DNA of 64,000 bases, taken from the NCBI RefSeq assembly GCF_025150245.1, contig NZ_CP102279.1, positions 547,001-611,000 of the forward strand. Direction: 5' to 3'. This stretch comes from Dorea formicigenerans (GTDB lineage: Bacteria; Bacillota; Clostridia; Lachnospirales; Lachnospiraceae). The number at the start of each line of letters is the position of its first letter. Position 1 is the stretch's first letter. A model generated the notes under the pieces. That model worked only from the letters and a program-made list of their open reading frames with translations, was not told the origin of the DNA and ran no database searches. Below, in pieces: positions 18,195-26,853 of this stretch. The position numbers and the translations under genes are program-made.

Positions 18195-19532
18195 TTATTT
18201 CTTTTTTATAGTAATTTGGAACCAGATAAATAGAATCAAGCCCTTTAAAATAGAAGTGATGGAAATGCTCCACCAGATTCCGCTAAGTGCCAGTGGCGTT
18301 GCAGTCAGTGCAAGTGCCATCGGGATTCGAAGCAGATTCAAAGTAATTCCGGTAATGGAAGGCGGCATTGTCCTGCCATAACCACAAAATGCACCAGAGG
18401 TTGTAATCTCCAGGCTGCTAAATAATTGAGAAAAACCAAGGATCATCAAGTAGCTGATTCCCATCGGAATAACATCAGGTTCTGTGATGAAAATCTTAAA
18501 AATCGGAGTCGGAAAGCATACCAAAAGTATGGTGCAGAAAAGACCCCACGGAAGTACGATTTTCAGAGCGGACCGATATCCGGCATGGATTCTGTCTTCT
18601 TTTCCGGCACCGTGATTCTGAGCAATAAAGGAATTGACGGCAGAGGCAAAACCATCTGAAGTCATCCAGGAAATCGATTCAATCTGCGCGCCGACTTTTT
18701 GTACGGCAACTGCAGCATCACCATATCCGGCAACCAGTCTTGCTATGGTCATGGAAATGCCAGTAAATACAAGACTCTGCAGACAGGAAGGAAGCCCGAG
18801 CCGGAAAATTTCTGAAGCTTTCTTAGAATCTGGAGCTTGCAGTAAATGAATATGGTGAAACAGAATCTGGTCTTGGCTTGCAAAAAATAAAAAAAGTAGT
18901 GTAACAACCATTTGTGCAATGATCGTCGCAATGGCTGCTCCCGTAACTTTTAATGCAGGAAATGGACCGATCCCGAAAATCAGAAGCGGATCCAGAATGA
19001 TGTTGATAACAAGTCCTACGCTGGTAGAAAGAAAGGCGGGATGACTATTTCCGATAGCAGTAAACAGTCCGGTAAATATCTGATTTAAGAATGAAAATAT
19101 TACAAGCCCACATGTAATCATCAGGTAGCTGACAGCATCATTTATAACGGATCTGCTTGTCAAATGAAAGAAAGCAATCAAAGGTTTGGAAAAAATCGTA
19201 CATACCAGTCCATACAAAACGCCGAGAAGAAGTGTCATCTGAAATGTAGTGGCGGCATAACGCCCTGCAAAGTCTGTGCGTCCGGCACCAACTGCATGAC
19301 CAACGTGAACCTGACCTCCCATTCTTGCTAAAGTAACAAGTCCGTTAGAAAGCCACATATACATGCCGGCAGCACCGACAGAAGCGACGGCGGAACTTCC
19401 CAGGCGTCCGATCCAGATCATGTCGATCATATTATAAGCCATCTGAATCAGCGAAGTTGCCATGATAGGAAGAGCTAGTTTGGTAAGTGAAGATAAAATG
19501 GGACCATTTATCAGGTCAATTTTCTTTTGCAT
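18195..19532 (-). CDS. MATE family efflux transporter
   Basis: A 445-residue membrane protein with about 12 hydrophobic helices in two homologous halves. The N-terminal MATE motif is visible as LTKLALPIMATSLIQMAYN, with MIDMIWIGRLGSSAVASVG after it. It exports cationic drugs or metabolites by Na+ or H+ antiport; the substrate is unknown. The ATG at 19532 has TTGGGGGAA upstream and is preferred over a start 12 codons further out. Confidence 0.9.
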   Translation of the reverse strand: MQKKIDLINGPILSSLTKLALPIMATSLIQMAYNMIDMIWIGRLGSSAVASVGAAGMYMWLSNGLVTLARMGGQVHVGHAVGAGRTDFAGRYAATTFQMTLLLGVLYGLVCTIFSKPLIAFFHLTSRSVINDAVSYLMITCGLVIFSFLNQIFTGLFTAIGNSHPAFLSTSVGLVINIILDPLLIFGIGPFPALKVTGAAIATIIAQMVVTLLFLFFASQDQILFHHIHLLQAPDSKKASEIFRLGLPSCLQSLVFTGISMTIARLVAGYGDAAVAVQKVGAQIESISWMTSDGFASAVNSFIAQNHGAGKEDRIHAGYRSALKIVLPWGLFCTILLVCFPTPIFKIFITEPDVIPMGISYLMILGFSQLFSSLEITTSGAFCGYGRTMPPSITGITLNLLRIPMALALTATPLALSGIWWSISITSILKGLILFIWFQITIKKK

Positions 19533-19591
19533 ATCAATAATTCCCCCAAGAAAAAATAGCAATGACATTGCCGCAAAAAAATAATTCTTGC

Positions 19592-19676
19592 ATCATAATT
19601 GGGGCTTTTGACCCCAACATCATTTTATCAATCATAAGTTATGATATTGAGTCAAAACCTCTCAACTATGATACCA
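19592..19676. repeat. Composite intergenic hairpin element upstream of the MATE gene
   Basis: Three structures in a row: TTGGGG-CTTTTGA-CCCCAA (19599-19617), the perfect palindrome ATCATAA-G-TTATGAT (19631-19645), and an imperfect stem between TATGATATTGAG and CTCAACTATGATA. The first shares AAAATGATGTTGGGG (read on the minus strand) with the hairpin after tyrS. It looks like a dispersed repeat family. The rest of 19533-19943 holds the rplM promoter and leader and no gene. Confidence 0.5.
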
Positions 19677-19803
19677 TGAATGCGAAAAGAAAGATATAGA
19701 AGTAATAGAAAGAAATATCAGAAAATAAAGAAAAAGATAGAATCAGAGACTGAAAACATGAGAAAAGGGGGGCAAAAAAGTTCGGAAAAAGTATTGAAAA
19801 TGG

Positions 19804-19832
19804 TTGACACACACGGGTCAGTATAATATAAT
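19804..19832 (+). promoter_or_regulatory. Consensus promoter of rplM-rpsI
   Basis: TTGACA (19804-19809), a 17-base spacer and TATAAT (19827-19832), a perfect consensus. The leader is about 105 bases and contains short GC-rich pairings (GGCCAAAGCCCCGG near 19864-19877); it might bind L13 for autoregulation, which I cannot prove. Confidence 0.85.
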
Positions 19833-19943
19833 ATGACAGTATGGCAAAAGAAGAAACAGCATGAGGCCAAAGCCCCGGAATCATGTTGATTTCGATAGAG
19901 AAGCAAAAAAAATAAACGTTAAAGAATTACAGGAGGGAATTCC

Positions 19944-20372
19944 ATGAAGACTTATATGGCTAATCCAGATAAGATTGAAAGAAAATGGTATGTAGTTGAC
20001 GCTACAGGATATACATTAGGACGCCTTGCATCAGAAGTTGCTAAGGTTTTAAGAGGTAAGAACAAACCTCAGTTCACACCACACGTTGACACAGGTGATT
20101 ATGTAATCGTTGTTAACGCTGAGAAGATTAAGGTAACAGGTAAGAAGATGAACCAGAAGATTTATTACAATCACTCTGAGTATGTAGGAGGAATGAAAGA
20201 GACTACATTAGCAGAGATGATGGCTAAGAAACCAGAGAAGGTTATCGAACTCGCAGTTAAAGGAATGCTTCCAAAAGGACCTTTAGGAAGATCTATGATT
20301 AAGAAGCTTCATGTATATGCTGGACCGGATCATGAGCAGCAGGCTCAGAAGCCAGTTGAGCTTACATTTTAA
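19944..20372 (+). CDS. rplM: 50S ribosomal protein L13
   Basis: A 142-residue ribosomal protein with the standard start [19 protein letters not shown], the [17 protein letters not shown] segment and [19 protein letters not shown] near the end. ACAGGAGGGAATTCC precedes the ATG. It is followed by rpsI after 26 bases, the universal bacterial pair. Confidence 0.98.
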   Translation: MKTYMANPDKIERKWYVVDATGYTLGRLASEVAKVLRGKNKPQFTPHVDTGDYVIVVNAEKIKVTGKKMNQKIYYNHSEYVGGMKETTLAEMMAKKPEKVIELAVKGMLPKGPLGRSMIKKLHVYAGPDHEQQAQKPVELTF

Positions 20373-20398
20373 GGAAAGGTTGAAAGGAGGACATTACA

Positions 20399-20791
20399 GT
20401 GGCTAAAGCAAAATTCTACGGAACAGGAAGAAGAAAAAAATCAGTTGCAAGAGTTTACCTTGTACCAGGAACAGGTAATATTACAATCAATAAAAGAGAT
20501 ATCGATGAGTATCTCGGACTTGAGACATTAAAAGTTGTTGTTCGTCAGCCATTAGTTGCTACAGAGACAGCAGACAAATTTGATGTAATCGTTAACGTAA
20601 AAGGTGGCGGATACACAGGACAGGCTGGAGCAATCCGTCATGGTATCGCCAGAGCACTTCTTGAGGCAGATTCTGAGTACAGACCAGTTCTCAAGAAAGC
20701 TGGATACCTTACACGTGACCCACGTATGAAAGAGCGTAAGAAATACGGTCTCAAAGCAGCTCGTCGCGCTCCGCAGTTCAGCAAGCGATAA
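20399..20791 (+). CDS. rpsI: 30S ribosomal protein S9
   Basis: A 130-residue protein with [17 protein letters not shown] at the N-terminus and the tail [16 protein letters not shown] that reaches the ribosomal P site. The GTG start at 20399 has AAAGGAGG 8 bases before. It is the last backbone gene; a terminator and then the conjugative element follow, so its 3' region is the likely insertion neighbourhood. Confidence 0.98.
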   Translation: MAKAKFYGTGRRKKSVARVYLVPGTGNITINKRDIDEYLGLETLKVVVRQPLVATETADKFDVIVNVKGGGYTGQAGAIRHGIARALLEADSEYRPVLKKAGYLTRDPRMKERKKYGLKAARRAPQFSKR

Positions 20792-20822
20792 TCGACTGCT
20801 CAGACTATATCAAAATGGTTCA

Positions 20823-20861
20823 AAAAGCCCGGAAAATCAAGGTTTTCCGGGCTTTTGCTAT
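20823..20861 (+). terminator. Terminator of rplM-rpsI
   Basis: AAAAGCCCGGAAAA pairs perfectly over 14 bp with TTTTCCGGGCTTTT around TCAAGG. The element-specific sequence begins just beyond. Confidence 0.9.
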
Positions 20862-20900
20862 ATCTAAACGGGCTGATATGGTTTGACCAAATTTGGCAAA

Positions 20901-21008
20901 ACGAGAGCCGATTTCATCCAATTTTTAGTGGTCCGCAAGTGGTTAACTGGCTAAAAAGAGGGCAAAAAGAGGGGGAAGTGGTTCCCAAAGTGGTTAACCG
21001 AGAGCCGC
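20901..21008 (+). repeat. Short direct repeats at the ICE left end
   Basis: AAGTGGTTAAC occurs at 20937-20947 and 20988-20998, with a partial copy AAGTGGTTCCC at 20976-20986. ACGAGAGCCG (20901-20910) recurs as CCGAGAGCCG (20999-21008). Such repeats are what arm-type integrase binding sites look like. The gap 20792-21255 has no credible gene. Confidence 0.5.
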
Positions 21009-21107
21009 TTTTTGGGGTGCTTTTCAGCCCTCCTTCCCCTCGTTTTTTGGCTGTGGCAGTTTGGCATAGTTTGAGCTAATTTGAATAATTGAATATGAAT
21101 TTGATGT

Positions 21108-21138
21108 AGCACACAGTATAAATGCTGGGTGCTTTTTT
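21108..21138 (+). terminator. First of two terminators before parA
   Basis: AGCACACAG (21108-21116) pairs with CTGGGTGCT (21125-21133), then TTTTTT. It may shield the ICE from upstream transcription. Confidence 0.6.
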
Positions 21139-21171
21139 CATTTCAGGAACTCGTATTCCGGCGATAGAAAG

Positions 21172-21212
21172 AGCCGTCACTTCACTGTTAATTTTGAAGT
21201 GGCGGCTTTTTC
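21172..21212 (+). terminator. Second terminator before parA
   Basis: AGCCGTCACTTC (21172-21183) pairs with GAAGTGGCGGCT (21196-21207), followed by TTTT. The two tandem terminators leave only about 45 bases before parA, so parA must rely on readthrough, a promoter inside the repeats, or antitermination. Confidence 0.65.
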
Positions 21213-21255
21213 TATTTCCAGAAACAACAGCAACAATCAGAAATGAGGTGAAGTC

Positions 21256-22077
21256 ATGAACACACAAATCATCGCCATCGCCAACCAGAAAGGCGGCGTT
21301 GGCAAAACAACAACCTGTGCGAACTTGGGAATAGGTCTGGCACAGGCCGGAAAGAAAGTGCTTCTGATCGACGGGGACCCGCAAGGAAGCCTGACAATCA
21401 GCTTGGGAAATCCGCAACCGGACAAGCTGCCATTTACACTGTCGGATGCAATGGGCAAAATTCTGATGGATCAGCCTATACGCCCCGGAGAAGGTATTCT
21501 GCATCATGCAGAAGGCGTTGACCTGATGCCTGCGGATATTCAGCTTTCCGGTATGGAGGTTTCTTTGGTAAACGCCATGAGCCGTGAAACGATTTTACGG
21601 CAATATCTGGACACACTGAAGGGACAATATTCCCATATCCTCATCGACTGCCAGCCCTCCCTTGGTATGCTCACAGTTAATGCGCTGGCCGCTGCGAATA
21701 GGATCATTATTCCCGTTCAGGCAGAGTATCTGCCCGCCAAAGGACTGGAACAGCTTCTATCTACGGTCAGTAAGGTGAAACGGCAGATCAATCCAAAGCT
21801 CCAGATTGACGGTATCCTGCTGACGATGGTGGATAACCGCACCAACTTTGCAAAAGAGATTGCTGCTTTGCTGCGGGACACCTATGGAAGTAAAATCAAA
21901 ATCTTTGGAACGGAGATTCCACACTCTGTCCGTGCAAAGGAAATCAGCGCAGAGGGAAAAAGTATTTTCGCCCATGACCCTGGCGGCAAGGTGGCAGAGG
22001 GGTATCGAAATCTGACGAAGGAGGTGTTGAAACTTGAAAAGCAGCGCGAAAAAAATAGAGCTGGCCTCGGTAGATGA
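21256..22077 (+). CDS. parA: ParA/Soj family partition ATPase
   Basis: A 273-residue ATPase with the deviant Walker A QKGGVGKTTTCANLG (residues 10-24) and IDGDPQGS, plus the DCQPSLG Walker B segment near residue 130. It stabilises the excised circular ICE together with ParB. GAGGTGAAGTC precedes the ATG. It overlaps parB by 44 bases, in a different frame. It heads the leftmost operon of the ICE, the usual position in Tn1549-like elements. Confidence 0.92.
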   Translation: MNTQIIAIANQKGGVGKTTTCANLGIGLAQAGKKVLLIDGDPQGSLTISLGNPQPDKLPFTLSDAMGKILMDQPIRPGEGILHHAEGVDLMPADIQLSGMEVSLVNAMSRETILRQYLDTLKGQYSHILIDCQPSLGMLTVNALAAANRIIIPVQAEYLPAKGLEQLLSTVSKVKRQINPKLQIDGILLTMVDNRTNFAKEIAALLRDTYGSKIKIFGTEIPHSVRAKEISAEGKSIFAHDPGGKVAEGYRNLTKEVLKLEKQREKNRAGLGR

Positions 22078-22969
22078 TCTGTTCTCCACCGAAGAAGGCC
22101 GTCAGGATGCAAAGCTGGAAAAGATTCAGGAGATTCCGCTGTCTGAACTGCATCCCTTTAAGAACCACCCATTCAAAGTCAAGGATGACGAAGCCATGAT
22201 GGAGACCGCTGACAGTATCAAGCAGTATGGCGTTCTGGTTCCGGCGATTGCTCGACCGGACCCGGAGGGCGGTTATGAGCTGGTAGCCGGACACAGGCGG
22301 CACAGAGCCAGTGAGCTGGCAGACAAGGAGACCATGCCGGTCATTGTTCGGGATTTGGATGATGATGCCGCCACAATCATTATGGTTGACAGCAATCTGC
22401 AACGGGAAAGTCTGCTCCCAAGTGAAAGGGCTTTTGCTTACAAGATGAAGCTGGAGGCTATGAAAAGGCAGGCTGGCAGACCGAGTAAAGAAAATTGTTC
22501 CCAAGTTGGGAACGATTTTGGGAAGAAGTCCAGCGAGGTTTTGGCAGAGCAAGTAGGTCAGAGTAAAAACCAGATTTTTCGTTATATCCGTCTGACTGAA
22601 CTGATTCCTGAATTGATGGATATGGTCGATGAGAAGAAAATCGCCCTGAACCCTGCCTATGAGCTGTCCTTTCTCAAAAAGGAGGAACAGGTAGACCTGT
22701 TGGACGCGATGGACAGCGAACAGGCTACCCCTTCTCTTTCTCAAGCCCAGCGGCTCAAGAAATACAGTCAGGAGGGGCATCTGACCCTCGATATGATGCG
22801 TGTCATCATGGGTGAGGAAAAGAAAAGCGATCTGGACCGAGTGACATTTACCTCTGACACCTTGCGGAAGTATTTCCCTAAAAGCTATACGCCCCAGCGG
22901 ATGCAGGAAACCATCATCAAGCTGCTGGAGGCATGGCAGAAAAAGCGTCAGAGAGACCAGGAACGATGA
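22034..22969 (+). CDS. parB: ParB/RepB/Spo0J family partition protein
   Basis: A 311-residue DNA-binding CTPase. The N-terminal domain has IPLSELHPFKNHPF, and the ParB box II GHRRHRASELA with surrounding GGYELVAG; a central helix-turn-helix includes SSEVLAEQVGQSKNQIFRYI. The start is the TTG at 22034, nine bases after AAGGAGG, inside parA. The partition site is not obvious. It works with ParA on the circular form. Confidence 0.9.
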   Translation: MKSSAKKIELASVDDLFSTEEGRQDAKLEKIQEIPLSELHPFKNHPFKVKDDEAMMETADSIKQYGVLVPAIARPDPEGGYELVAGHRRHRASELADKETMPVIVRDLDDDAATIIMVDSNLQRESLLPSERAFAYKMKLEAMKRQAGRPSKENCSQVGNDFGKKSSEVLAEQVGQSKNQIFRYIRLTELIPELMDMVDEKKIALNPAYELSFLKKEEQVDLLDAMDSEQATPSLSQAQRLKKYSQEGHLTLDMMRVIMGEEKKSDLDRVTFTSDTLRKYFPKSYTPQRMQETIIKLLEAWQKKRQRDQER

Positions 22970-22981
22970 AAGGAGCCGCCT

Positions 22982-23257
22982 ATGATGGATATTTCAGCCC
23001 GTGAGCTGAAAGGACACAACATTCTCGCCGTAGAGAGGTTTTGGGATAACACACGCTGGATGATTGAGTTTTCCGTCCTGCGTCCCAGCACAGCTTACGG
23101 CAGCCCCGGAGAGGAAATGAGGCTGTTTTTGACCGAGGATGGGTATCAGGCTGCCCTGCAAAGCCAGCAGCGCCGGGAGATCAAGATCAAGCGTTATGCT
23201 CGTGTGATTGAGGGACATATCCTCGATTTCAAACCGGGAAAACGCCGCCGCTCATAA
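22982..23257 (+). CDS. Small conserved ICE protein, paralogue of the 24449 gene product
   Basis: A 91-residue protein with no recognised domain. Its core (ERFWDNTRWMIEF, then EEMRLFLTEDGYQAAL and REIKIKRYARVIEGHI) aligns with the protein encoded at 24449-24763 (RFAEDTRHMIIF, ERTRLFLSDTGYEKAL, GQIKILSHAKVRQGNL), so the pair arose by duplication on either side of the replication gene. AAAGGAGCC precedes the ATG pair. Function unknown. Confidence 0.7.
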   Translation: MMDISARELKGHNILAVERFWDNTRWMIEFSVLRPSTAYGSPGEEMRLFLTEDGYQAALQSQQRREIKIKRYARVIEGHILDFKPGKRRRS

Positions 23258-23280
23258 ACCCATACAACGAAAGGAAAGGA

Positions 23281-23472
23281 ATGACTATGTGTACGGTAAA
23301 GGAAATTCAAGAAGCAATCCGGGAAGATTGCAAATCTCAGCATGACATGGATTCAACGGATATTGACCGAGTGATGCAAACACTTCCTTTCGCCCAGGAG
23401 GAGCCATTTACAGAGGCGCGTCCTCGAAAGCCGCTGTTTTGGTTCTATGCAAGAAAATTTGAAAAGTGTTGA
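23281..23472 (+). CDS. Small hypothetical ICE protein
   Basis: A 63-residue product, polar and acidic in the middle, ending in aromatic/basic residues (PLFWFYARKFEKC). AAAGGAAAGGA lies immediately before ATGACTATG, so the second ATG (23287) may be the true start. A terminator follows directly. No family recognised. Confidence 0.5.
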   Translation: MTMCTVKEIQEAIREDCKSQHDMDSTDIDRVMQTLPFAQEEPFTEARPRKPLFWFYARKFEKC

Positions 23473-23474
23473 AC

Positions 23475-23510
23475 ACCGCAATTCTTTGGAATGAGGATTG
23501 CGGTTTTTTT
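23475..23510 (+). terminator. Terminator ending the parAB operon
   Basis: ACCGCAAT (23475-23482) pairs with ATTGCGGT (23497-23504), followed by a run of seven Ts. Confidence 0.85.
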
Positions 23511-23539
23511 GTACCAAAAATTCGGAAGGAGTGAGGTCG

Positions 23540-24400
23540 ATGGCCGTTTTTCGCATTGAACGGACCCGTGATTATACCGTGATGAGCAATCATCATTTAC
23601 GAAATGCCAATTTATCGCTAAAAGCAAAAGGATTGCTTTCCATGATGCTGTCTTTGCCAGAGGACTGGAATTACACCACCCGTGGTCTTGCAAAGATCTG
23701 TAAGGAGGGCGTGGATGCCATAGGCGCTGCGTTGCGGGAATTGGAGGCTGCCGGTTACATTGTGCGGCACAAACTGCGTGACAGCCAGGGACGCATCAGT
23801 GATACGGAGTATGTCATATACGAGCAGCCACAGCTTAGAAAACCGGATACGGATTCACCAGATACGGAAAACCCGTATATGGATAAACCGGATACGGAAA
23901 AGCCCGCAGAATTAAATATAGAGAAATCAAATACTCAAAAACAAAATATTTATGGATCAAGTACCGATTCCATTCCCTTCCGGGATTGTGCGGCAGATTG
24001 TCTGCCGGAATGGAAAGGAAGGGATGCGATGTCACTCACAGAGATAGAGAGTTATCGGGAATTGATTCAGGAGAATATCGGGTATGAATACCTGTGTCAG
24101 CAGTATGAAACTTATCGGGAGGATTTGGATGAGATTGTGGAGCTGATCGTGGAAACGGTCTGTGCAAAGCGAAAGACCACCCGTATTGCAGGAAGCGATT
24201 TTCCGCATGAAATCGTTCGTTCCAGGTTCTTGAAGCTGGATAATTCGCACATTGAGTTTGTCATGGACTGTTTGCAGAAGAACACCACGGAAATTCGCAA
24301 CATGAAACAGTATCTTCTGACCGTTCTGTTCAATGCACCGACCACGATAAGCAATCATTACACCTCACAAGTAAATCACGATATGTATGGCGGCTGGTAA
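23540..24400 (+). CDS. DUF6017-like replication/helix-turn-helix protein
   Basis: A 286-residue protein. The first 80 residues form a winged helix of the replication-initiator type (VMSNHHLRNANLSLKAKGLL, then TTRGLAKICKEGVDAIGAAL). A linker contains imperfect repeats of the form KPDTEKP/NPYMDKPDTE. The C-terminal half (RELIQENIGYEYLCQQY onward) is the DUF6017-type domain. It probably acts in replication of the excised element. The ATG at 23540 fits AAGGAGTGAGGTCG; the longer frame begins inside the terminator. Confidence 0.8.
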   Translation: MAVFRIERTRDYTVMSNHHLRNANLSLKAKGLLSMMLSLPEDWNYTTRGLAKICKEGVDAIGAALRELEAAGYIVRHKLRDSQGRISDTEYVIYEQPQLRKPDTDSPDTENPYMDKPDTEKPAELNIEKSNTQKQNIYGSSTDSIPFRDCAADCLPEWKGRDAMSLTEIESYRELIQENIGYEYLCQQYETYREDLDEIVELIVETVCAKRKTTRIAGSDFPHEIVRSRFLKLDNSHIEFVMDCLQKNTTEIRNMKQYLLTVLFNAPTTISNHYTSQVNHDMYGGW

Positions 24401-24448
24401 ATGGTCGCTTTTTTTATTGCCCGGAAGTGCCGGGAGAAAGGAGTAAGC

Positions 24449-24763
24449 ATGATGTCTGAGGGAAAGACCATAGGGCAGCTGATGGAAGAAATGCGGGTAA
24501 AGGCAGGAGCGCAGAATTATCACGGTCATGGATATATGGACCTCCAGCGTTTTGCGGAGGACACCCGGCACATGATTATTTTTGATGTGCTAACGAACGA
24601 TTCCCCTGTTGGCTGGAAAGGCGAACGAACCCGCCTGTTTCTGTCGGATACCGGTTATGAAAAAGCACTGGATAGTCAGGAAAAGGGGCAGATTAAGATT
24701 TTGAGCCACGCAAAGGTACGTCAGGGCAATCTGCACTATGACCATTCTGACCAGTTACGCTAA
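24449..24763 (+). CDS. Small conserved ICE protein, paralogue of the 22982 gene product
   Basis: A 104-residue protein sharing the core of the 22982 product but with a different N-terminus (GKTIGQLMEEMRVKAGAQNY). The start is one of two adjacent ATGs (24449/24452) after AAAGGAG. Function unknown; the conserved Phe/Arg/Gly pattern suggests a small fold used twice by the element. Confidence 0.65.
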   Translation: MMSEGKTIGQLMEEMRVKAGAQNYHGHGYMDLQRFAEDTRHMIIFDVLTNDSPVGWKGERTRLFLSDTGYEKALDSQEKGQIKILSHAKVRQGNLHYDHSDQLR

Positions 24764-24773
24764 GGAGGGCGGT

Positions 24774-24815
24774 ATGAAGCGTTATCTTCTGCGGCGGCTG
24801 GTGGTTCCGCCTTAG
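24774..24815 (+). CDS. Possible 13-residue leader peptide
   Basis: An ATG four bases after AAGGAGGGCGGT encodes MKRYLLRRLVVPP and stops. GGCGG and CCGCC inside it can form a hairpin. It could be a translated leader controlling the pcfB-virD4 operon, or the decayed start of a small membrane protein. Evidence is the ribosome site and position only. Confidence 0.3.
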   Translation: MKRYLLRRLVVPP

Positions 24816-24861
24816 CAAAAAAAGAGATTCCCTGCAAACTTCGTGGAAAGGAGGCGAGAAA

Positions 24862-25362
24862 ATGCAGGAAGAAGTGGAAAACAGAACTTTGACGCTGGTT
24901 GTCAGTGGAACAAAGTTTACCGGCAGAATGTTTAAGGCTGCCATAAGCAAGTACATGGCACATCGAAAGGAAAAGAAGCTGGAAAAACAGAGAAGCCGTG
25001 ATGCGCCGGTTGTTCCGCATGGAAAACAGACTGTGAAGCAGCTTGTCGGGCAGAATCAGGGAATATCCAACATTGAGATCACAGACCCCTCTATCAAGGA
25101 GTTTGAGAAAATCGCCCGGAAATATGGTGTGGATTATGCGGTGAAAAAGGACCGCAGCAGTTCTCCGTCAAAGTACCTGATTTTTTTCAAAGGCCGTGAT
25201 GCAGATGCTCTGACAGCAGCTTTTACAGAGTACACCAACAAAAAGGTCAAAAAGGCAACGAAAACAGAGCGCCCGTCCGTACTGGCAAAACTTAACCAGT
25301 TCAAAGAGATGGTTAAAAATGCTGTAGTGGACCGCACTAAGCGAAAGGAGCTGGAACGATGA
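24862..25362 (+). CDS. PcfB family (DUF3801) conjugation protein
   Basis: A 166-residue protein placed directly before virD4, the invariant position of PcfB in Gram-positive conjugative elements, where it is an accessory to the coupling protein. Visible features are ALTAAFTEYTNKKVKKATK and a basic C-terminus. GGAAAGGAGGCGAG precedes the ATG, and its end overlaps virD4 by four bases (ATGA). Confidence 0.8.
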   Translation: MQEEVENRTLTLVVSGTKFTGRMFKAAISKYMAHRKEKKLEKQRSRDAPVVPHGKQTVKQLVGQNQGISNIEITDPSIKEFEKIARKYGVDYAVKKDRSSSPSKYLIFFKGRDADALTAAFTEYTNKKVKKATKTERPSVLAKLNQFKEMVKNAVVDRTKRKELER

Positions 25363-26151
25363 AAAAGACATGGGACATCAAAAAGCTCATTTTGCTGAAT
25401 ATGCCGTATATCCTGCTGGGGCTGTTTGCTACCAATTTTGGAGAGGCATGGCGAATGGCACAAGGGGCGGATGCTTCAGAAAAGTTTCTTTCGCTGGTTG
25501 CGGTTCTGCCTGGGGCGCTGCAAAGTTTCTGGCCAAGCCTGCATCCATTGGACTTGTTGGTAGGGCTGTGCTGCGGTGTTGGTCTGAGGCTGGCGGTGTA
25601 TCTTAAAAGCAAGAACGCCAAGAAATATCGACATGGTTTGGAATATGGTTCGGCCCGCTGGGGAACCCGTGAGGATATTGCACCTTACGTTGATCCTGTA
25701 TTTCAGAACAATGTGATTCTGACGAAAACGGAGAGCCTGACCATGAACAGCCGTCCCAAGGACCCAAAGACTGCCAGAAACAAAAATGTACTGGTGATTG
25801 GCGGCTCCGGTTCCGGTAAGACCCGCTTCTGGCTCAAACCGAATCTGATGCAGATGCACAGCAGCTACGTCGTGACTGACCCGAAGGGAACCATTTTGGT
25901 GGAGTGCGGAAAAATGCTCCAAAGGGGTGCGCCCAAGCTGGGGAAGGACGGAAAGCCCATGAAGGATAAGCACGGCAAGGTCATTTATGAGCCGTACCGA
26001 ATCAAGGTCCTAAATACCATCAACTTCAAAAAATCCATGCATTATAATCCCTTTGCGTATATTCACAGCGAAAAGGATATTTTGAAGCTGGTAACAACGC
26101 TGATCGCCAATACCAAAGGCGAAGGCAAGGCCGGAGACGATTTCTGGGTAA
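25359..26151 (+). CDS. virD4: VirD4/TraG coupling protein, exon 1 (N-terminal part)
   Basis: The first 264 codons plus one base of the type IV coupling ATPase, which brings the relaxase-DNA complex to the transfer channel. Two transmembrane helices lie near residues 15-35 and 60-80. Walker A is GGSGSGKTRFW around residue 150. The part ends inside a lysine codon at TGGGTAA, directly before the group II intron (GTGCG at 26152). Joining to 28895 restores WVKAETLLYCAL in frame. Without splicing the frame reads into the intron and stops at 26228. Confidence 0.88.
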
Positions 26152-26853
26152 GTGCGACTCGTTCGCAGACGGTAAAAAGTCTGCGCACGAGCAACGGTTT
26201 TCCGTTGTTCGGAGAACTGGTAGTTTGATAGGTGGAATGACGGGGTAACGCCCTGAAACGCCTACCCTTGATGGGCGTGCATTAGCTGTAATGGCTGGTG
26301 TACGAAGCCCCATGACAAAGGCTGAGAGTAACCGTAACCACTGCCTAAAGTGGTCGAAAGCGGTCTGGAGGCAGACTGTGTTACCTATAAGCCGAGAGTC
26401 TATAAGATACCTATGGTTAGAATGTTCGCTTTGGCGGGCGGACTGACGAACCTGCGAATGTACAGGTCTAAAAGAAGACCACGCAGAAATGTGTGGGTGC
26501 GTTAATGCGCAGTCGGTGTGGCTTAGTAGAAATTGATCCTACGAACGACCATGCTGTGTTACAGGCACAGGCAAGCCGACAGGTCTATAGCAGGAACCTA
26601 CGGGTATGTATGAACAGATAGAACTATCGGAACGAGGAAAGGCAGCAGATTCCGCAAGGAATAGTCTGACGAAAAACAATAAGCAGACGAACTGCTGCTG
26701 AAAAGTAGTGGTCGAACCTATGATGTGCTTGCGTTATGTGAGCTACGGAGGAATGGCCACAAGTCGGTTGAGATAAGCAGGCATTATTCAATCCAACATA
26801 AGGATTCGAGTAAGACCAAAAGGGTCACTTTCGCAAAAAGGAGGTGATGCCTT

